A stretch of 64,000 nt of DNA from Circinella minor (taxonomy: Eukaryota; Mucoromycota; Mucoromycetes; Mucorales; Lichtheimiaceae): the NCBI GenBank assembly GCA_016758965.1, contig JAEPRB010000160.1, forward strand, positions 1 through 64,000. Direction: 5' to 3'. Numbering within the stretch: position 1 is the stretch's first letter; every line of letters begins with the position of its first letter. Position numbers and translations under genes: made by a program. The notes below the pieces were generated by a model. It ran no database searches. It saw only the letters and a list, made by a program, of their open reading frames with translations, and was not told the DNA's origin. Positions 24,803 through 38,076 of this stretch are shown here, one piece after another.

Positions 24803-26783
24803 ATGCATCGATTATCGTTAGCTGCTTTATTAGTCCTATCATTAAGTGTATCTAACAGCTGGGGCGCTCCAACATTGTCAGGTGGATCGTTGGATATGAT
24901 TAGTGAAAAATCCAACATATATCATGAAGCCGGATTGCACCACGATCAACATCGAGTAAGATAAATTTAATATCAAAAGTCTTTTATGTTTACTTTATAA
25001 AGTAAAAATGTATTACAATAAAAAGACTTATTATCATTAACCATCCTTTTTATTTTATAGATTTACTCTGAGAACAGGGGCCTTTACAAGGATAATGGGT
25101 TTCAACGTAAGCTAAAGTGACAATTTACTAACATTAATGATAACTGACTTTATTTTTTTTCTTTACAATTCATATTCATAGGACGTTTTACTCTAGATGG
25201 CAGGTAATTATATTATATTATTTTATTTTACATGCAACAAATCAAACGACCAAGTAAAGTATACGTTTCTTATATCATACTTTTTTTTTACTTCATAATT
25301 TTTTCGTTGCTACTCATTCAAACTCCTGATACTGGTTCCCTATCCTATGCTTCCCCTTTCCTTCTTGTCACCCTTAATTTTTTTATACTTTTATCCCATA
25401 AAATAACATACACATGGTTTCCCCCCTCAAATTTTTTTTTTGCCTATTAGTAGTGGGGCTTCTTCATTTCTTAGCAAGCGACAACAGGTCACATCTGATC
25501 AACCTGACATATCTCAAGAATATAGTCCATCAACCCCACAGCAGGATGATTTGGAACAGTCTGTTTCTCAGCCTCAGCAAGTGTCACAAGAAGCTCAATC
25601 CCAATCACAACCAGTTTCTCAACAGATAGAAAATGAGAAGGATACTGATGATGACGGTGACGGTGACGGTGACGGTGACGGTGACGGTGACGGTGACGGT
25701 GACGGTGACGGTGACGGTGACGGTGACGGCGATGGCGATGGCGATGGCAGTGATGACGACGGCGATGGCGGTGATGACGATGATGATGACGGTGATGGCG
25801 ATGGCGATGACTATAATGTGAATAAGAATCAAGTAGTCGACCCTGCTCCTATCAATGACAATGATAAAGTCCTGGCAGAAGAAAACGGTTTGGGTTCTGC
25901 ACCAACACCATCACCCCCTACTTCTACAGATACGACCACAACTCCCGAAAAGAATACATCTACACCGACAAAAAATACCGAAAAGTCGCAGCCCCTTGTA
26001 GAACCCGTTAAAGGTGGTGAGGGTAATAAAGATGATACTAAAGAGTCACAACCTATATCAGCAAACAAAGTTGTAAACCCAAAATCAGCACCTCATGAAT
26101 ATCATGATGGACTAACAGTAACTCTAGAAGATAAAGATAATTTCTGTTTGATGTTGCCTAAATCTCCAGGAGATCAAAATATTGGGGAAACCGAAAAAAG
26201 TGCACGTGCATTCTGTACAAAGGAAGGATTAACACCTGGCGCTCAAATGATGCCAGAAGGTTTGATCAAAGATGCAGAATTCAAATCAGGAAGTTCGTAT
26301 GTTGAGGTGACAGGTGTACTCAATATTGAAGCATATCAGTTATCGAGTCAAGATGGTGGTGGACAGGTAAATTAAATATACAAAATTTTCTCTCGTTTTC
26401 ATAGACACCATTTGTACATTTTTAGTTTACTAATGTATTGTCACTATTTTTTGAATTAGTATGACGATCATGGCGCGGGTTCACCTCCTAATTCTCATTG
26501 CATAAATTATCCCTATTATGTATCTCTTATTGAACCTGATCAAAACCGGTTTTGTATCCGATGGTAAAGTTATCGTTCATAAATTTTGAAATAAGGGGTC
26601 ACGTAGCATTAAAAAGGCGGGAAATAACGGGGTAGAAAAGCCATTCTACACATGTTTTTTTTATTACTAAAGATTTATTTTATTATCATGTATTTTTTTT
26701 AAAATAATAGTTGCCACTCCTATAAAAATTGTAATGCAGGACGTAGTGAATATGGATGCCAAGCAATATTACGTGACGAATAA
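24803..26783 (+). CDS. Secreted fungal protein with DG-repeat tract and conserved cysteine-containing C-terminal domain
   Basis: Six exons (24803-24955, 25061-25106, 25182-25203, 25451-26366, 26460-26563, 26711-26783) encode 437 residues. The N-terminus MHRLSLAALLVLSLSVSNSW is a signal peptide. A Gln/Ser-rich part leads to a long (Asp-Gly)n tract of about 55 residues, then a Thr/Pro/Lys-rich linker. The C-terminal domain has DNFCLMLPKSPGDQNIGE, ARAFCTKEG, VEVTGVLNIEAYQLSS, DGGGQYD and FCIRCCHSY, with paired cysteines at FCIRCC and YKNCN. This pattern (FC..P...ENE..A..FCT, then a DGGGQYD block and a FC.RCC block) occurs in uncharacterised secreted proteins of many fungi. Its enzymatic role is unknown. 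The acidic DG tract could bind Ca2+ or cell-wall material, which is inference only. Exon 3 is just 22 nt. Confidence 0.88.
25656..25727 (+). repeat. Hexamer minisatellite (GGTGAC)12 inside the secreted-protein gene
   Basis: Twelve perfect head-to-tail GGTGAC units encode Gly-Asp repeats and continue into degenerate GGCGAT units up to about 25810. The length is a multiple of three, so unit gain or loss keeps the frame. Confidence 0.97.
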
Positions 26784-27702
26784 GAATAATTCAAGTTACG
26801 AAAGAAGAAGTTTACATATATCTATATAATGTTTTTGTTTTATACTGTTATAGTACTTAATTTTGTTTCGTCTTAAAGTAATTATATCATGTAATAAAAT
26901 ATAAAAAACAATTGATCTGTTATACCTATTCATTGGTTAAAAAATTGTGTTATCAATTCAATCATTATACATTGTATCTGTCATTGACCAAGCAAAATAA
27001 AATTTGATTTTTTGCTATCATTTGTTACGTATTTAAAATGTTTATCTATATTCTTTGTTTTATCTAATACGTAGATCGAAAAGCGCATAATAAAGTTTTT
27101 CTGCAGTCGTAGAGCAAATACAGATATTTAAACCAAAAAAAAAAAAAAAAAATACCAAAACAGTATTTTATTCTTAATATGGAAAAAAATAGGGATATTT
27201 TTTCTCCTCCTCGGTATACTCGGTATAAGAGTAATAAGGGATAAAGTATATGCATAGCTCAGCAAGCCCCTTTTTGGTACATACATTTCTTTTATCCCCT
27301 TATTGTTGTAAATAAGAGCCACATTGGTTTAGTGAAGTAATATTAGTTTGTAGTACTTGGTATATATTAACTCACTATTATTGGTACTCATAATCATAAT
27401 AACAAAAATTGGTGTTTAACGCTCAGGCCATGTAACATAATAATCTCATTAATTAAATGATAGGTATAAAGAAATTAGTGAATAGGAGTGGTGAGAATAT
27501 TTCATCACTACCTTCTATGTACTATAGTTTGTTTTTTTAAGTTAAAGCAACTTTGAATGCTACATAGTAATAAAAGTTTTTTTGTTGCGTACATAAAGAA
27601 AAAATCCTCCAATATTTTTTTTTTAAAAATTTTGCCATGCATGGTAAATAATAATTTCCAAGTGTAAACTCAAAGTTTATCAAAAAACGTTTATCTTAAT
27701 AG
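26784..27702. other. Intergenic DNA
   Basis: AT-rich 3' flank of the secreted-protein gene. No supported gene or RNA. Confidence 0.5.
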
Positions 27703-27870
27703 ATGAACGATTGGCTCGGCATTAAAAGTAAAAAAAAGAAACAAGTTACATATTTTTTAATACTGGTTCTTCTTGCATACATACTAGGATCATCACTTTT
27801 TACTTTGGGTCTCGACCGTTTTTCTACCTACGTAACAACGAAGGATATATTGGCTATTATAATAAGTTAG
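27703..27870 (+). CDS. Possible small membrane protein or first exon
   Basis: An ATG-to-TAG frame of 55 residues begins MNDWLGIKSKKKKQVT, followed by a hydrophobic segment of about 20 residues (YFLILVLLAYILGSSLFTLG). A short basic N-terminus before one membrane span is a sensible topology. It has no homologue I recognise, no confirmed promoter, and could be chance or the first exon of a lost gene. Confidence 0.25.
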   Translation: MNDWLGIKSKKKKQVTYFLILVLLAYILGSSLFTLGLDRFSTYVTTKDILAIIIS

Positions 27871-30067
27871 AGTTACGTATTTATTTTATAAACGTAAATG
27901 TAAAAACCCAAATCTTGTAAGGATTCAACATTATCTCTTTGTGATTTTGTTTTGCATACTCAAGAATAAATGAATTGCAAACTATAGCTCATCGCAAACT
28001 ATACATATGCACGTAACAGAAGCAAATATAAATCTACGTATTATTATATGAGTAGATTCCAGCTATTTGTTTACTATGGCAAGAAGTATATTTTATAGTT
28101 TATACAATAAAAGAAGCAGGTACGTAGTAAAATATTTTACTGGTATATTATTTTTTTTATCCGGTGATAATGACAGCTATAATTATCTCGTATTTATCAA
28201 AATTTCAGGAGACCGTTTACTTTATACAATTACAAAAAGTAGGATATTGATAGTTAGAATTCCAAACTTAAGTGAAAACCAAACACATTTAGTCCTGTTT
28301 AGATACCTGATGTTGATATACGTAACTAAAATATGGACAAGTACGTATTAAAAAAACTAAGGGGGGAAAGCGTTTGTAGACCTATAGAGGGGAAATATTT
28401 CTACCTGTTGTTGATGTCTTCGTTATTTTTGAGCATTTACTAACTGATAACCGAAAGGGAAACAGTCATCTTAGGTGGCGACGACTTAACAGCAAGCCTT
28501 TACGAGATATGTTTCCATGTTTGAGAATAAAAATTTTTCTGAACTATGATTTATAGTAACAACCAAACATACATACAAACTGTTGATTCTTGTTCTTTTT
28601 TATTCTTCTATCATATCATTACATAAGACAAATTTAAAAAGACCAACCTTCTCTCTTACTTTACAGAGTATAAGTATTTATATTGGATGGAGTTGTCATC
28701 GATCAGTAACACGTTTCTATTAATCCATATTACGTAAAATTCATCTAAAATTTAGCGCTTAATATTTTTGTAAGACCAGATGGATATTATACAAAACCTC
28801 TCCCTTCCAGGCTTTTCAATAAATACTAAGTATTTTTTTCTTCTCTTTTACATTTTCTTTCTATCTCTCCCCCAATATACTCCGTTTCCATGCTACTTTT
28901 TTTTTTCTCAACTGTTTAACTTTTCATCTGCTGGGGTCTACAGTTATTACATCAACTATATCTTTTTTGTATGTATTGTAATACATTTTAATTCATATTA
29001 GTATACTGCAAGAAAACAAGCACATCCACATAAGCGCCGATTTTATTACCCTTCCATTGTAAAAAAACAAAAAAAAAAGTAGACTGTGGCTACGAGCGTA
29101 TAAAGTTGATCATGTATGGCGAAATAATTACAGTGGACAAAAACATCATGAGCAGTACATCGAATACAAGCAAATTACAACAATCTGAAACATCCGCACA
29201 GTATTGAAAAGTTCAAAAGATGCCATAACAATAGTAGTTGTAATAGTCATCGATCTATTACAATAGCAAACTACGGTATTTATAAGCCTTTATTCATCAT
29301 TTTCCTAAGATTTCTATAATAACTGTGGTCTAGTATCTGCGATAGTCTTAGTAGAATTTAGTTTGTTATCATATACACTTATTATGATAATCGGAATAAG
29401 CTTATTCTGGGAGAATCAACCGGTTAAACGAAAATATGTGTTGTAGTGATTAGTAAACTGCCGATACATTGGGTGTGTGCACAAAGAAACAGAATGATTT
29501 GGAAGCGGCGATTTTAAATACGCACCATTTTTAGTGTTTCTCAAGAAATAATCGATTCCATAATAATATGTTCACGATAAATAATCATGGGTCCTTGGGC
29601 TTTGTTGAGTCGTAATTAAACGAAAGACATGTTGCTACTTATCAACAATATGATGATAATAAAACATGTGCCTGCACAATGGCCTGAACGACGTGAAAAC
29701 AATAATGATGTACAGTACCTACAAGCTGATGATCTCTAAATTCACCAGGAATAATCTACACTCAACAAAAAGACGCAGATCGTTATGAATAGAGCAGCTA
29801 TTAAAAATCAACTAGTAACGATAGAATAGTACATCTAATGCTAGGCAACATAAAGATTGCCAAATGCCTTGACGACTGGGTTTCTTTTAGGATATATTTT
29901 GACTTGAACCACCGAGTGCTTTTTGTTGCTTGCGTCATTACTTATGATATAACCGCGTTCCATTTAGTTATGCAGAAAAAAAATTCAGCTGCGTGTAGAT
30001 TTGACTTAAACTTTTTAGTTTTTTTCGTCTCCATTTTTTTTTTCTTCTTCTAAAAATAAACGTGCCT
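27871..30067. other. Long intergenic region upstream of INTS3
   Basis: About 2.2 kb of AT-rich DNA with scattered short open frames of low-complexity composition. I see no gene, transposon or RNA. T-rich runs just before 30050 probably belong to the INTS3 promoter. Confidence 0.45.
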
Positions 30068-33000
30068 ATGACTTCGACGATCTCTCAATTATATGATCTG
30101 GAAGAGATCGATGTGGAGGATGAATTAGAATTGGTACGATTTAAAATATACTTGATTCGATTCCTCAAAGGATTTATTATTTTTTACTGTTTTGTTTATT
30201 GGTTCATATGATGTTAAAACAAAAAAAAAACCCTCAATGTTAGGAACTCGCGCGACATTTTACTCAATATCGTACTGCCATCCAAGGAAAGACTGAAATC
30301 GAATTACATAACTATTTACAAGAGAAGGTAAAAAATATAAAGGAAAAAAATAAAGTGGTACACTAACTTTTAATTCATTTACAACCAATGTGAAAAATAA
30401 CAAAACAAATAAATCATAATGTACTTTTAGGCATCTCAAAGTAAACGAGACTATTCAGAAATCGCGTCTGCATTACTCTATGGTATTTTAACAGACCCTG
30501 AAAACGCACGGACAGTAAGCTATCTTTTTCATTCAGCATGAGAAAACAACCAATAACAAAGAAAGCGAGAGAGACCGAGTATATATACTCTTTTTGATTC
30601 TTTCATGTTATGTAACTTTGAGTTCTTACCTATGTGTTATTTACGCATGTTTGTGTATGTCTGTGTTTGTTTTTGGGAATATAAAAGCATTTTCAATGTC
30701 TTAGTCTTGTGAATCGTGATCATTTTTCAGCTGTTTTAAGCAAGTTACATCCAATTGCGATCTCTATAAAATTTCAATCTTTAAGAGCTCAAACAAAAGA
30801 TCAGGTGCGTGTATAGTGTTATAATTAGTATTTCATTTATTAAACTATTTGATGACGAAAACGGCTCAATCGATTAAAGTATCTATTTTATGTATAATAA
30901 TTCATTATGAAAACAACAACAATCATGTTTATAGATGTTATGGTTTCTTAACGAATTAACGGGATTGAACGTACAAAATGTGGATTCGATTTATTTATGC
31001 CTATTACGGCAAATCCGTGGTGGTGATTTAAGTCAAACAAATACTACGTTCTGTTACCAGATGTTAAAATTATTACATTCACATAAGAATTGGCTTGAAA
31101 TGTATCCAAGGCTTATTGCAACTGCTGTATTTACTTATATGCGTATGATTACCGAACATCGATCATCAGGTCAATTTGAAAGTTTACAACAACGTGAAAT
31201 TAAATTTGTTATTGAATTGCTACGATCCAAGGCATGTTTTTATATTTGCATTAAGTCATATGTAGCTAATTGTATTATGCTTACCAAAATAACTTATAAA
31301 CTGTTCTCTTTTATCTAGTGGCTAGCTTGTTGTGTGATAGGCCGTGATCTTATTCGTTTATTACAAGATTTATCATCAATACCTGAATTTTCTGACTTAT
31401 GGAATGATCTTTTAAATGAACCACAATCACTTGCGACATCATTCAAAGGTATGTATTATTTGTATATTCATTTGTAAATGTATATAATATAGTTTACTAA
31501 GTTGATATTTTTCTTTTATATATTTATAATAGGTATTAATTCATTATTACAAACATCAACACCACGTGAATTTTTACGATCTCGATTGACACCAGAAATG
31601 GAGTTTAAACTTTTATTCATACTTCAAAATGTAAGATAATCCAACGCAGTTGCTCTTGATGCTTGATTGTATTCTAAATGTGAATTAAATATATATATAT
31701 ATATATGTATTAGTTACGAACAAATCAATTTCAACGCAACCTTGGATGGTTCCTTCAAAGATTTTTATCTCAATCCGAAGCCTTTAATGTTGATGTGATT
31801 CGATTTATAGTTGCTGGTTGGTACCCTTCAAATCAAATTTTACAAAGTGATATTGTACCACGATACATTGTAATTGGAAGTATGTTACGAGGAATCAAGG
31901 TAATACATCTCATTAAAGTCTCAATTTCTCTCTTTCTCTCAATATATTATTATTGTCTCACTCTTCCCTCTCTCTATTTCTCTGTTTAATGGATATAATG
32001 AATAGAATCCGGTAATTACAGCCAATGTTAGATTAGCTATTATTTACGACTGGTTATTCTTTAAACCGACAGATAATATTATGTTCATAGGTATATATAT
32101 ATATATATATAAATAACACTTTGTCTCTCATCTGTTTACTTACCAGTAATTTCATTTAAAAATTTATAGAACCCGCAATGTTATTGATGGAACGATCAGC
32201 TGAACGATATCCATATATTACTATGGTTTTTATGGAGTTTCTCAAATATAGCGTTGATGAATATTTCCCACCCATGCGAAACTATATGGCAAAGTCTGTA
32301 GCTACTGGTATGCGCGTCATGATTGATAAAGGTGTTTTAAGGTACGAAAACTGTTATTTAGATTTAATTTCCATAGTTTTTAAAAAGAAACATGAGGGAT
32401 TTCTATATTGTTGTATACATATATATATAACTTTTTTTTGTGTATTTAGGGGATTGATGCCATTATATTCATGCGCATCTATTGATGATACAACACGAGC
32501 AAATATACAAGATTTATTTTCAGAATTCATAGTTAATGGTAACAAAAATAGTGATGGAAACAATACTTCGTTACCAAAGTTACCTTCCACTGTTGCTTTA
32601 GCGACACCATCACCTACAGCCAATGCAGATACGCCTCCACAAGCACAACCAACGGTAACAAAACCGGTGGACGGTGAGGATGGTGAAATTGTGGATCATC
32701 ATCCAATTGAAGATGATGATGTGGATCGATATTTATATGGTGAAGCAGGTAAATAATAAGGAAATACATCTTTACAATTGATTTTTCTCTAGGCACTTGG
32801 ATTTTTAAATATTTTATTTTTTTATTTTAGACGGAGAAGAATCAAATGCTCAACAAATGGATACTGAGACGGAAAATAGGAGTGAAAGTGGCAATATGGA
32901 CGGAGAAAGGGAAAATACACCGGTATCTGCCATCACTAATGCTACATATGTATCAGAAATACAGTCGGAAACGATGGATATAGACACAGAAGAAGAAAAA

Positions 33001-34662
33001 GATGATACAATTACACCAGTAGAAGCAGGAGACGCAGGAGACGCAACAACAGTAACAACATCAGCGACAACATCAGCGACAACATCAGCGACAACATCAG
33101 CGACAGGAATAGAGTCAAATCAATCCTATTGGCTTTTTGGTGATTCATTTACCCGGTTCAAACAGGCAGCTACTGCAATATTAGAATCAACGGATCAATT
33201 ACAAGATGATGACATGCTTTTACAAATGAAAATTACCAAAAAAACACTTAAAGAAATTTTATCTGTTTATTTACGTATGGCTATACCTGGTACAACATTG
33301 GCATCAAGTATTGGACCACCAATTTGTGATATGATTATTCAATTTTTTCTTCAACATCAACCTTCTGTAACGAACGACATGGATTTAGATAATGTTATTG
33401 ACGATGCGCGGACGGATGCATTTGATATATTGATGTGTACATTATGGGATACTGAAGATGGTAGAGATAAAATGGTAGATTTAATTGGATCTATAGCACA
33501 TCATTGCAAAAAAAGTCATCATGTTGTTGGGATGCGATGGTGGTCTCATGTTGCTGGGTAAAAATATTTATATTTTATAACCATTGTTGATTGCACAACA
33601 ATGTACACTGACTGATTAAGCGGGGGTATCTTTATAAATTATAGGCGTGCTGTGGATGGAACAAGAGATTGGATACCAAGCATTGTAACAAGTTATAAAT
33701 CGTTTGTGTCACATGCTTATCCCGACGAGCCGATCGAATTAAGTTTGACACGCGATCTGCAGGTAATACAGTAAAAATTATCTCTCGAAAATCAAAAAAA
33801 AAATGTAATTCCAGACTTATTTTTCGCTCTACATAGTTACTTGCCGAGCAAAACCACACATCCTTTCAAACAATTATACCATTGATATATCAATATATGC
33901 CTGGATACACTGTTGGAAATTCTGAATTATTACAGGTATTGCTTGCATTAGTATTACCGGATCAACTTGGTCAATTGGTGACATTGGTGCGGTCGGGCAT
34001 TTTACGGATATATGGCGACACAATTGATACAGCGTTCCTTGGTAAGGAGTGACACATATCTGTCCGGGGAAATATATATACACAATTTAAATCTAGGATA
34101 ATCTTATATTCTTTATTGTTATAAAAGTGTCAACGTTTAGGTTAGATGCATATGAAACAGGAAGTGCATGGCAACTTCTTGTTGCCGAGTTACAGGGACA
34201 ACAAGAGCGTACTGAAAACTTTTTGAACATGAATGATACTATTGCATTATTACAATCTCAAAGTGAGTTCATAATATATATACAAAATATCTAAATTTAC
34301 AAATTTGTTTGACATATATATTAATGAGTGGGGGATGATGGGAAACATTGTTTTTTCTTTATATTTTAATATTAGCACTCGATTCAATTACACCACAACT
34401 GCTATCATTATTTTCCGCTGCATATCCAACACCATCACTTCTTGAAGCAATCCTACAAGTAATACCTAATTCTCCCAATGTAACCATACGAGACAAGATT
34501 CATCTTGTTATGACTGCATTCATTGATTGGAAACAACAACATAAATCATCTCCAGCGCTTGAAAAATCAATGCAATTAATATTAAATATGATTGAATCAC
34601 AAAATGTCAATGATGAGATCACACGACAGCTTGCTCAACAGATTTCAATTTTGCAACAGTAA
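30068..34662 (+). CDS. INTS3: Integrator complex subunit 3 homologue (INTS3, SOSS-A)
   Basis: Sixteen exons give exactly 1029 residues, close to animal INTS3: 30068-30133, 30244-30327, 30431-30514, 30688-30804, 30935-31231, 31319-31448, 31533-31630, 31714-31899, 32006-32090, 32170-32341, 32450-32748, 32831-33557, 33645-33762, 33837-34041, 34128-34262, 34376-34662. Diagnostic INTS3 N-terminal blocks are IGRDLIRLLQDLSSIPEFSD, LWNDLL, PREFLRSRLTPEMEFKLLFI, WFLQRFLSQSEA, LAIIYDWLFFKPTDNIMFIE and PAMLLMERS. An acidic, low-complexity insert including four ATTSATTSA-like repeats lies at about 33050-33105, before a helical C-terminal half. INTS3 is a scaffold of the nuclear Integrator complex (snRNA 3' processing and transcription attenuation) and of the SOSS ssDNA-repair complex. 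The exon 5 donor is GC, not GT. The gene is convergent with the CNNM-type gene 118 bp away. Confidence 0.93.
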
Positions 34663-34780
34663 AAAACAAATGAAAAAAAATTATATACATGTATTTCATA
34701 ACATAATAGCTTGCTACTACTACTGCTACTACCACTATCACTACTTCTTGCTACTACTAGTTACTACTTTATTATTATTA

Positions 34781-37417
34781 TTATTTATTCGACTTTTGTC
34801 CTTGTTCTTCATCTCGAAAATTGTTTTGTTGATCATAATTTTGTTGTTGTTCTTGTTGGTTAATAGCCCCATATCCTCGCATCACTTCTTCAATAGGTGA
34901 TATAGCTTCATGAGGTGCCGAATGAACAGGCTTTGATAGTGATCGGTTAGAATGGCTTATGTCGATAGATGATTTAGTCCTGCTAAACATTTCTTGGCGA
35001 TGACGATGTTGTTCTTGTTGTGCATGCTGAGCATTGGTATTCGCTCGAACCATTTTAAGTAACGGTTGCAGCTCTGCAGGTAGTGGTTGCGCTCTCCTTC
35101 GGGTTACTTTGATCTTATTATGTACTAAGTAATAATATAGAGTATATAGTATGTGTACATAAAGTTTGTCAGTTTTCTTTTCATATTCCACGTCAATTGA
35201 TATATTTATGTATGTTTCTTTTGTGCGCGAATGAACATATGAATATAAGATTATTATTTACCATCAACATAGACATCGGTTTCATCGATAATTTCCTATT
35301 GATACATTTGTTGATTATTATCCTATCCTGTTCGTTCTTACAAGGAACCAAAAAAAAAAAAAAAAATCGCTGCCACTTTACCTCTCCAATCAATTCTTCA
35401 ATGACATCCTATAAATGAACAAAAAATAACAATTAATGAAAATATGTCCCTGTCTTCTTCGTTTATATATGTTCCTATTATACCCTATTTACCTCGAGTG
35501 TTATGACGCCAATACCACCTCCTTTTTCACCCGGGTTTGTTGACACAAGTGCCATGTGACCTGAAACAAACATATAAAATTAATATACACAACCACAGAA
35601 GTCTCTTATTCGACCAGTCTTCAAAAAAAAATTGAGGGTGAGACGTTCTTTTAAGGAACAATGCAAAAACTTACTTCGACCCTCTTGAAAGAAATTCAAG
35701 ATATCCAAACAGCTTGTATCAGGTGCTGTTTCAGGTAATGGACTTAATTGAAAATGACTTACAGGCTGTTTATCTTCTGGATCATACGTAATAAGCCTTT
35801 TGACTAATAACATTCCAATAAAATTCGATTTATCATCTACTTGTCGAATCGGAATACGAGAATAACCAGCCAAAAGAATCTAAAAGAAACAAATATTATG
35901 TATATAGGTTTCTTAAATATCTAATAATGGTTTGAACCCTTTTATATTTTGTTTTACCTTATCTACTGTTTCTCGATCCATAATAGCGTTAATAGGCATA
36001 GTAAATACATCTTGAATAGGTGTCATGACCTTTGAAACAGGTTTTGCTCTTAAATCCAATACTGATCCGATAATTAACTAAAATAAAATCCTTTCTCGTT
36101 ACAAAATTTATAGAAACATCAAAAAAGCAAACTTTTCTTTTTTTTTTGTTATATACCACTTCATCTTCTGTTAATCCTTCTCCATCTTGTCCATCATTTT
36201 GATGAAGCGATACCAACGTCTTCAGACCTATCACATATATATATATTTATCAATTATGACTAACCCAGTAAAAACGAATAACTTTCTTTCTAACATTCCT
36301 TAGCCCCTTTCCCCTTTTTTTCCACTTGAACTAATGTCTTCTTTTTTTAAGTATGGAAGAAATATCTAAAACGTGGTACATTTATTTATTTGTTTACCTG
36401 CTTTCTTATACACTGTACCGTGTGATTCACCGAGGAAATAATCTAATGCTAATGCTGTAGGATACGCAACTGGGTACATAAAATACATAATAATTAAGAC
36501 CAATCTAGAACGATTAAAGAAAACGCCAAGCTAATATGTTCAGTACTCCTTATTGATATTTAAGTAATTATCGTTTTTTATTAATGATAAATTTACTCCT
36601 TACGATGAACATTTGGCACCAATGGCTAACCCATGACGAACACAAATGGCTATCAAAATATAAATATATTTTTACGACGTTAAACCCATATATGGTTATT
36701 TAAGCAACAAATCTTTCTTCCCCCTTTATTTTTCGATGATGATCATGTTTTTTCTCTCTTCTCCCCCCTTTTCAAATTTTTTAATACTTACATTGAGGAA
36801 TAATTCTATAATATATAATAAAACAAAACGAAACAATAAGAAGATTGAAAAAACCTCAAGTCAATATATACGAAAATGATACATACTCTCCAAAGATAAC
36901 AATAAGAGCTGTTGAAATTAAAATAGCTTGCCATCCACCACCCAATACTGAATCCAATATAATAGGAAGTGTTTCATTGACAATTACATTAGATAAGAGT
37001 AAAGTAACTAGGACCCAATGTTTGCCACGATCTAATAATCGTAATACTTTTTGTGCATTATTCCGTTCACTATCAGTACCGGATTCAACCATCACATGTA
37101 AGTTAGTTTGATCTAATCCCATAAGACCCAATGTCAAACCTAATAATAAAATAGTATAATTAGTTAGAAAGAAGACTTTTACGATCATTCATTATTCTTA
37201 TTATTCTATATCTTTATATACCTGCAAAGACACCACCTAATAGGACAAGTCCTGCTATAGCTGCCAAACGAATTAAAAATTCGGGTCGTGACCACCAATA
37301 AGAAATATAGAATTCAGGTTCATTGTTGACATGAATGAGGGGTGATGCTCTTATAGCGGAAGCTGACAAAATAGAAAACCATACAACATTGGCACGTAAG
37401 TGTAAATTGTTGTACAT
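34781..37417 (-). CDS. CNNM / Mam3-type DUF21-CBS membrane protein
   Basis: Twelve exons give exactly 494 residues (37417-37222, 37139-36887, 36805-36792, 36649-36604, 36504-36398, 36227-36157, 36077-35958, 35879-35675, 35560-35493, 35408-35382, 35295-35262, 35124-34781). After a lumenal N-terminus come the DUF21 membrane segments: [67 protein letters not shown] and [24 protein letters not shown]-pair module follows ([61 protein letters not shown]). The C-terminus is Gln/Asn-rich and disordered. Animal CNNMs act in Mg2+ homeostasis and yeast Mam3 sits in the vacuolar membrane with a role in metal resistance. Transport by this protein is inferred. Exon 3 is a 14-nt microexon. Confidence 0.95.
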
Positions 37418-38076
37418 AAGAAGTTTAATAGCAAGTACAAGTAAAAAAGAATAAAATAAAAAAAAAAAGTTGAAACAGTTAAAAAAAAAAAAGACAAAAA
37501 AAAAGTCGGAAGTCAATTACCCTTTTTATGTTGCTGGGTTTTTTTTTTCATTTATGCATAAAAAGACAAAGAAGGTTTTTTACTTAATGCAACCCAAAAC
37601 GAAAAAGGAGATTAAAGATAAGAAAAAGTTTGGTGTTACAAAATCAAATCATTTTCATCCTATCGTATAATTATAGTATATTTAGTAACCAATATATTAT
37701 TGACGCTATATAATTAGTAGAATATTCATTTCAAAAATAAAAGCTTTGTTTTTTCCTTTTTGATTGTTATTTTAAAATTATAACAAACTATCAATTGACA
37801 TCCATTCCCCTCCCCACTCATATACATACACAGGGGTTAATAATTATTTATCACAGTGATCGACATGGGAGTATTTTTTTTCTTATTTTGTTTCGGTATA
37901 ATGATTTGCTAACAAAATAAAGATTCCTTTTGTTTTTTATGTCTATATAAAACAATATTGTTGATGTATTTCGGTGCGTTTTGGGTAAGTGGGTTATATT
38001 ATTACTATTATCATTATTAATATCAAAATAAGCTAAGTGAAAAAAGTAGGCATATAGACTATTCTATATGATAGTA
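37418..38076. other. Intergenic DNA between CNNM-type gene and golgin
   Basis: This holds the promoter side of the CNNM-type gene and the 3' side of the golgin gene. It contains A-rich and T-rich runs at 37445-37505. No gene is supported. Confidence 0.5.

Noticed and set aside
25605..25832. Open frames on the other strand and in another frame across the DG repeat (Val-Thr runs)
   Set aside because: They are translations of the hexamer repeat in the wrong frames; the Asp-Gly frame belongs to a spliced gene with a signal peptide.
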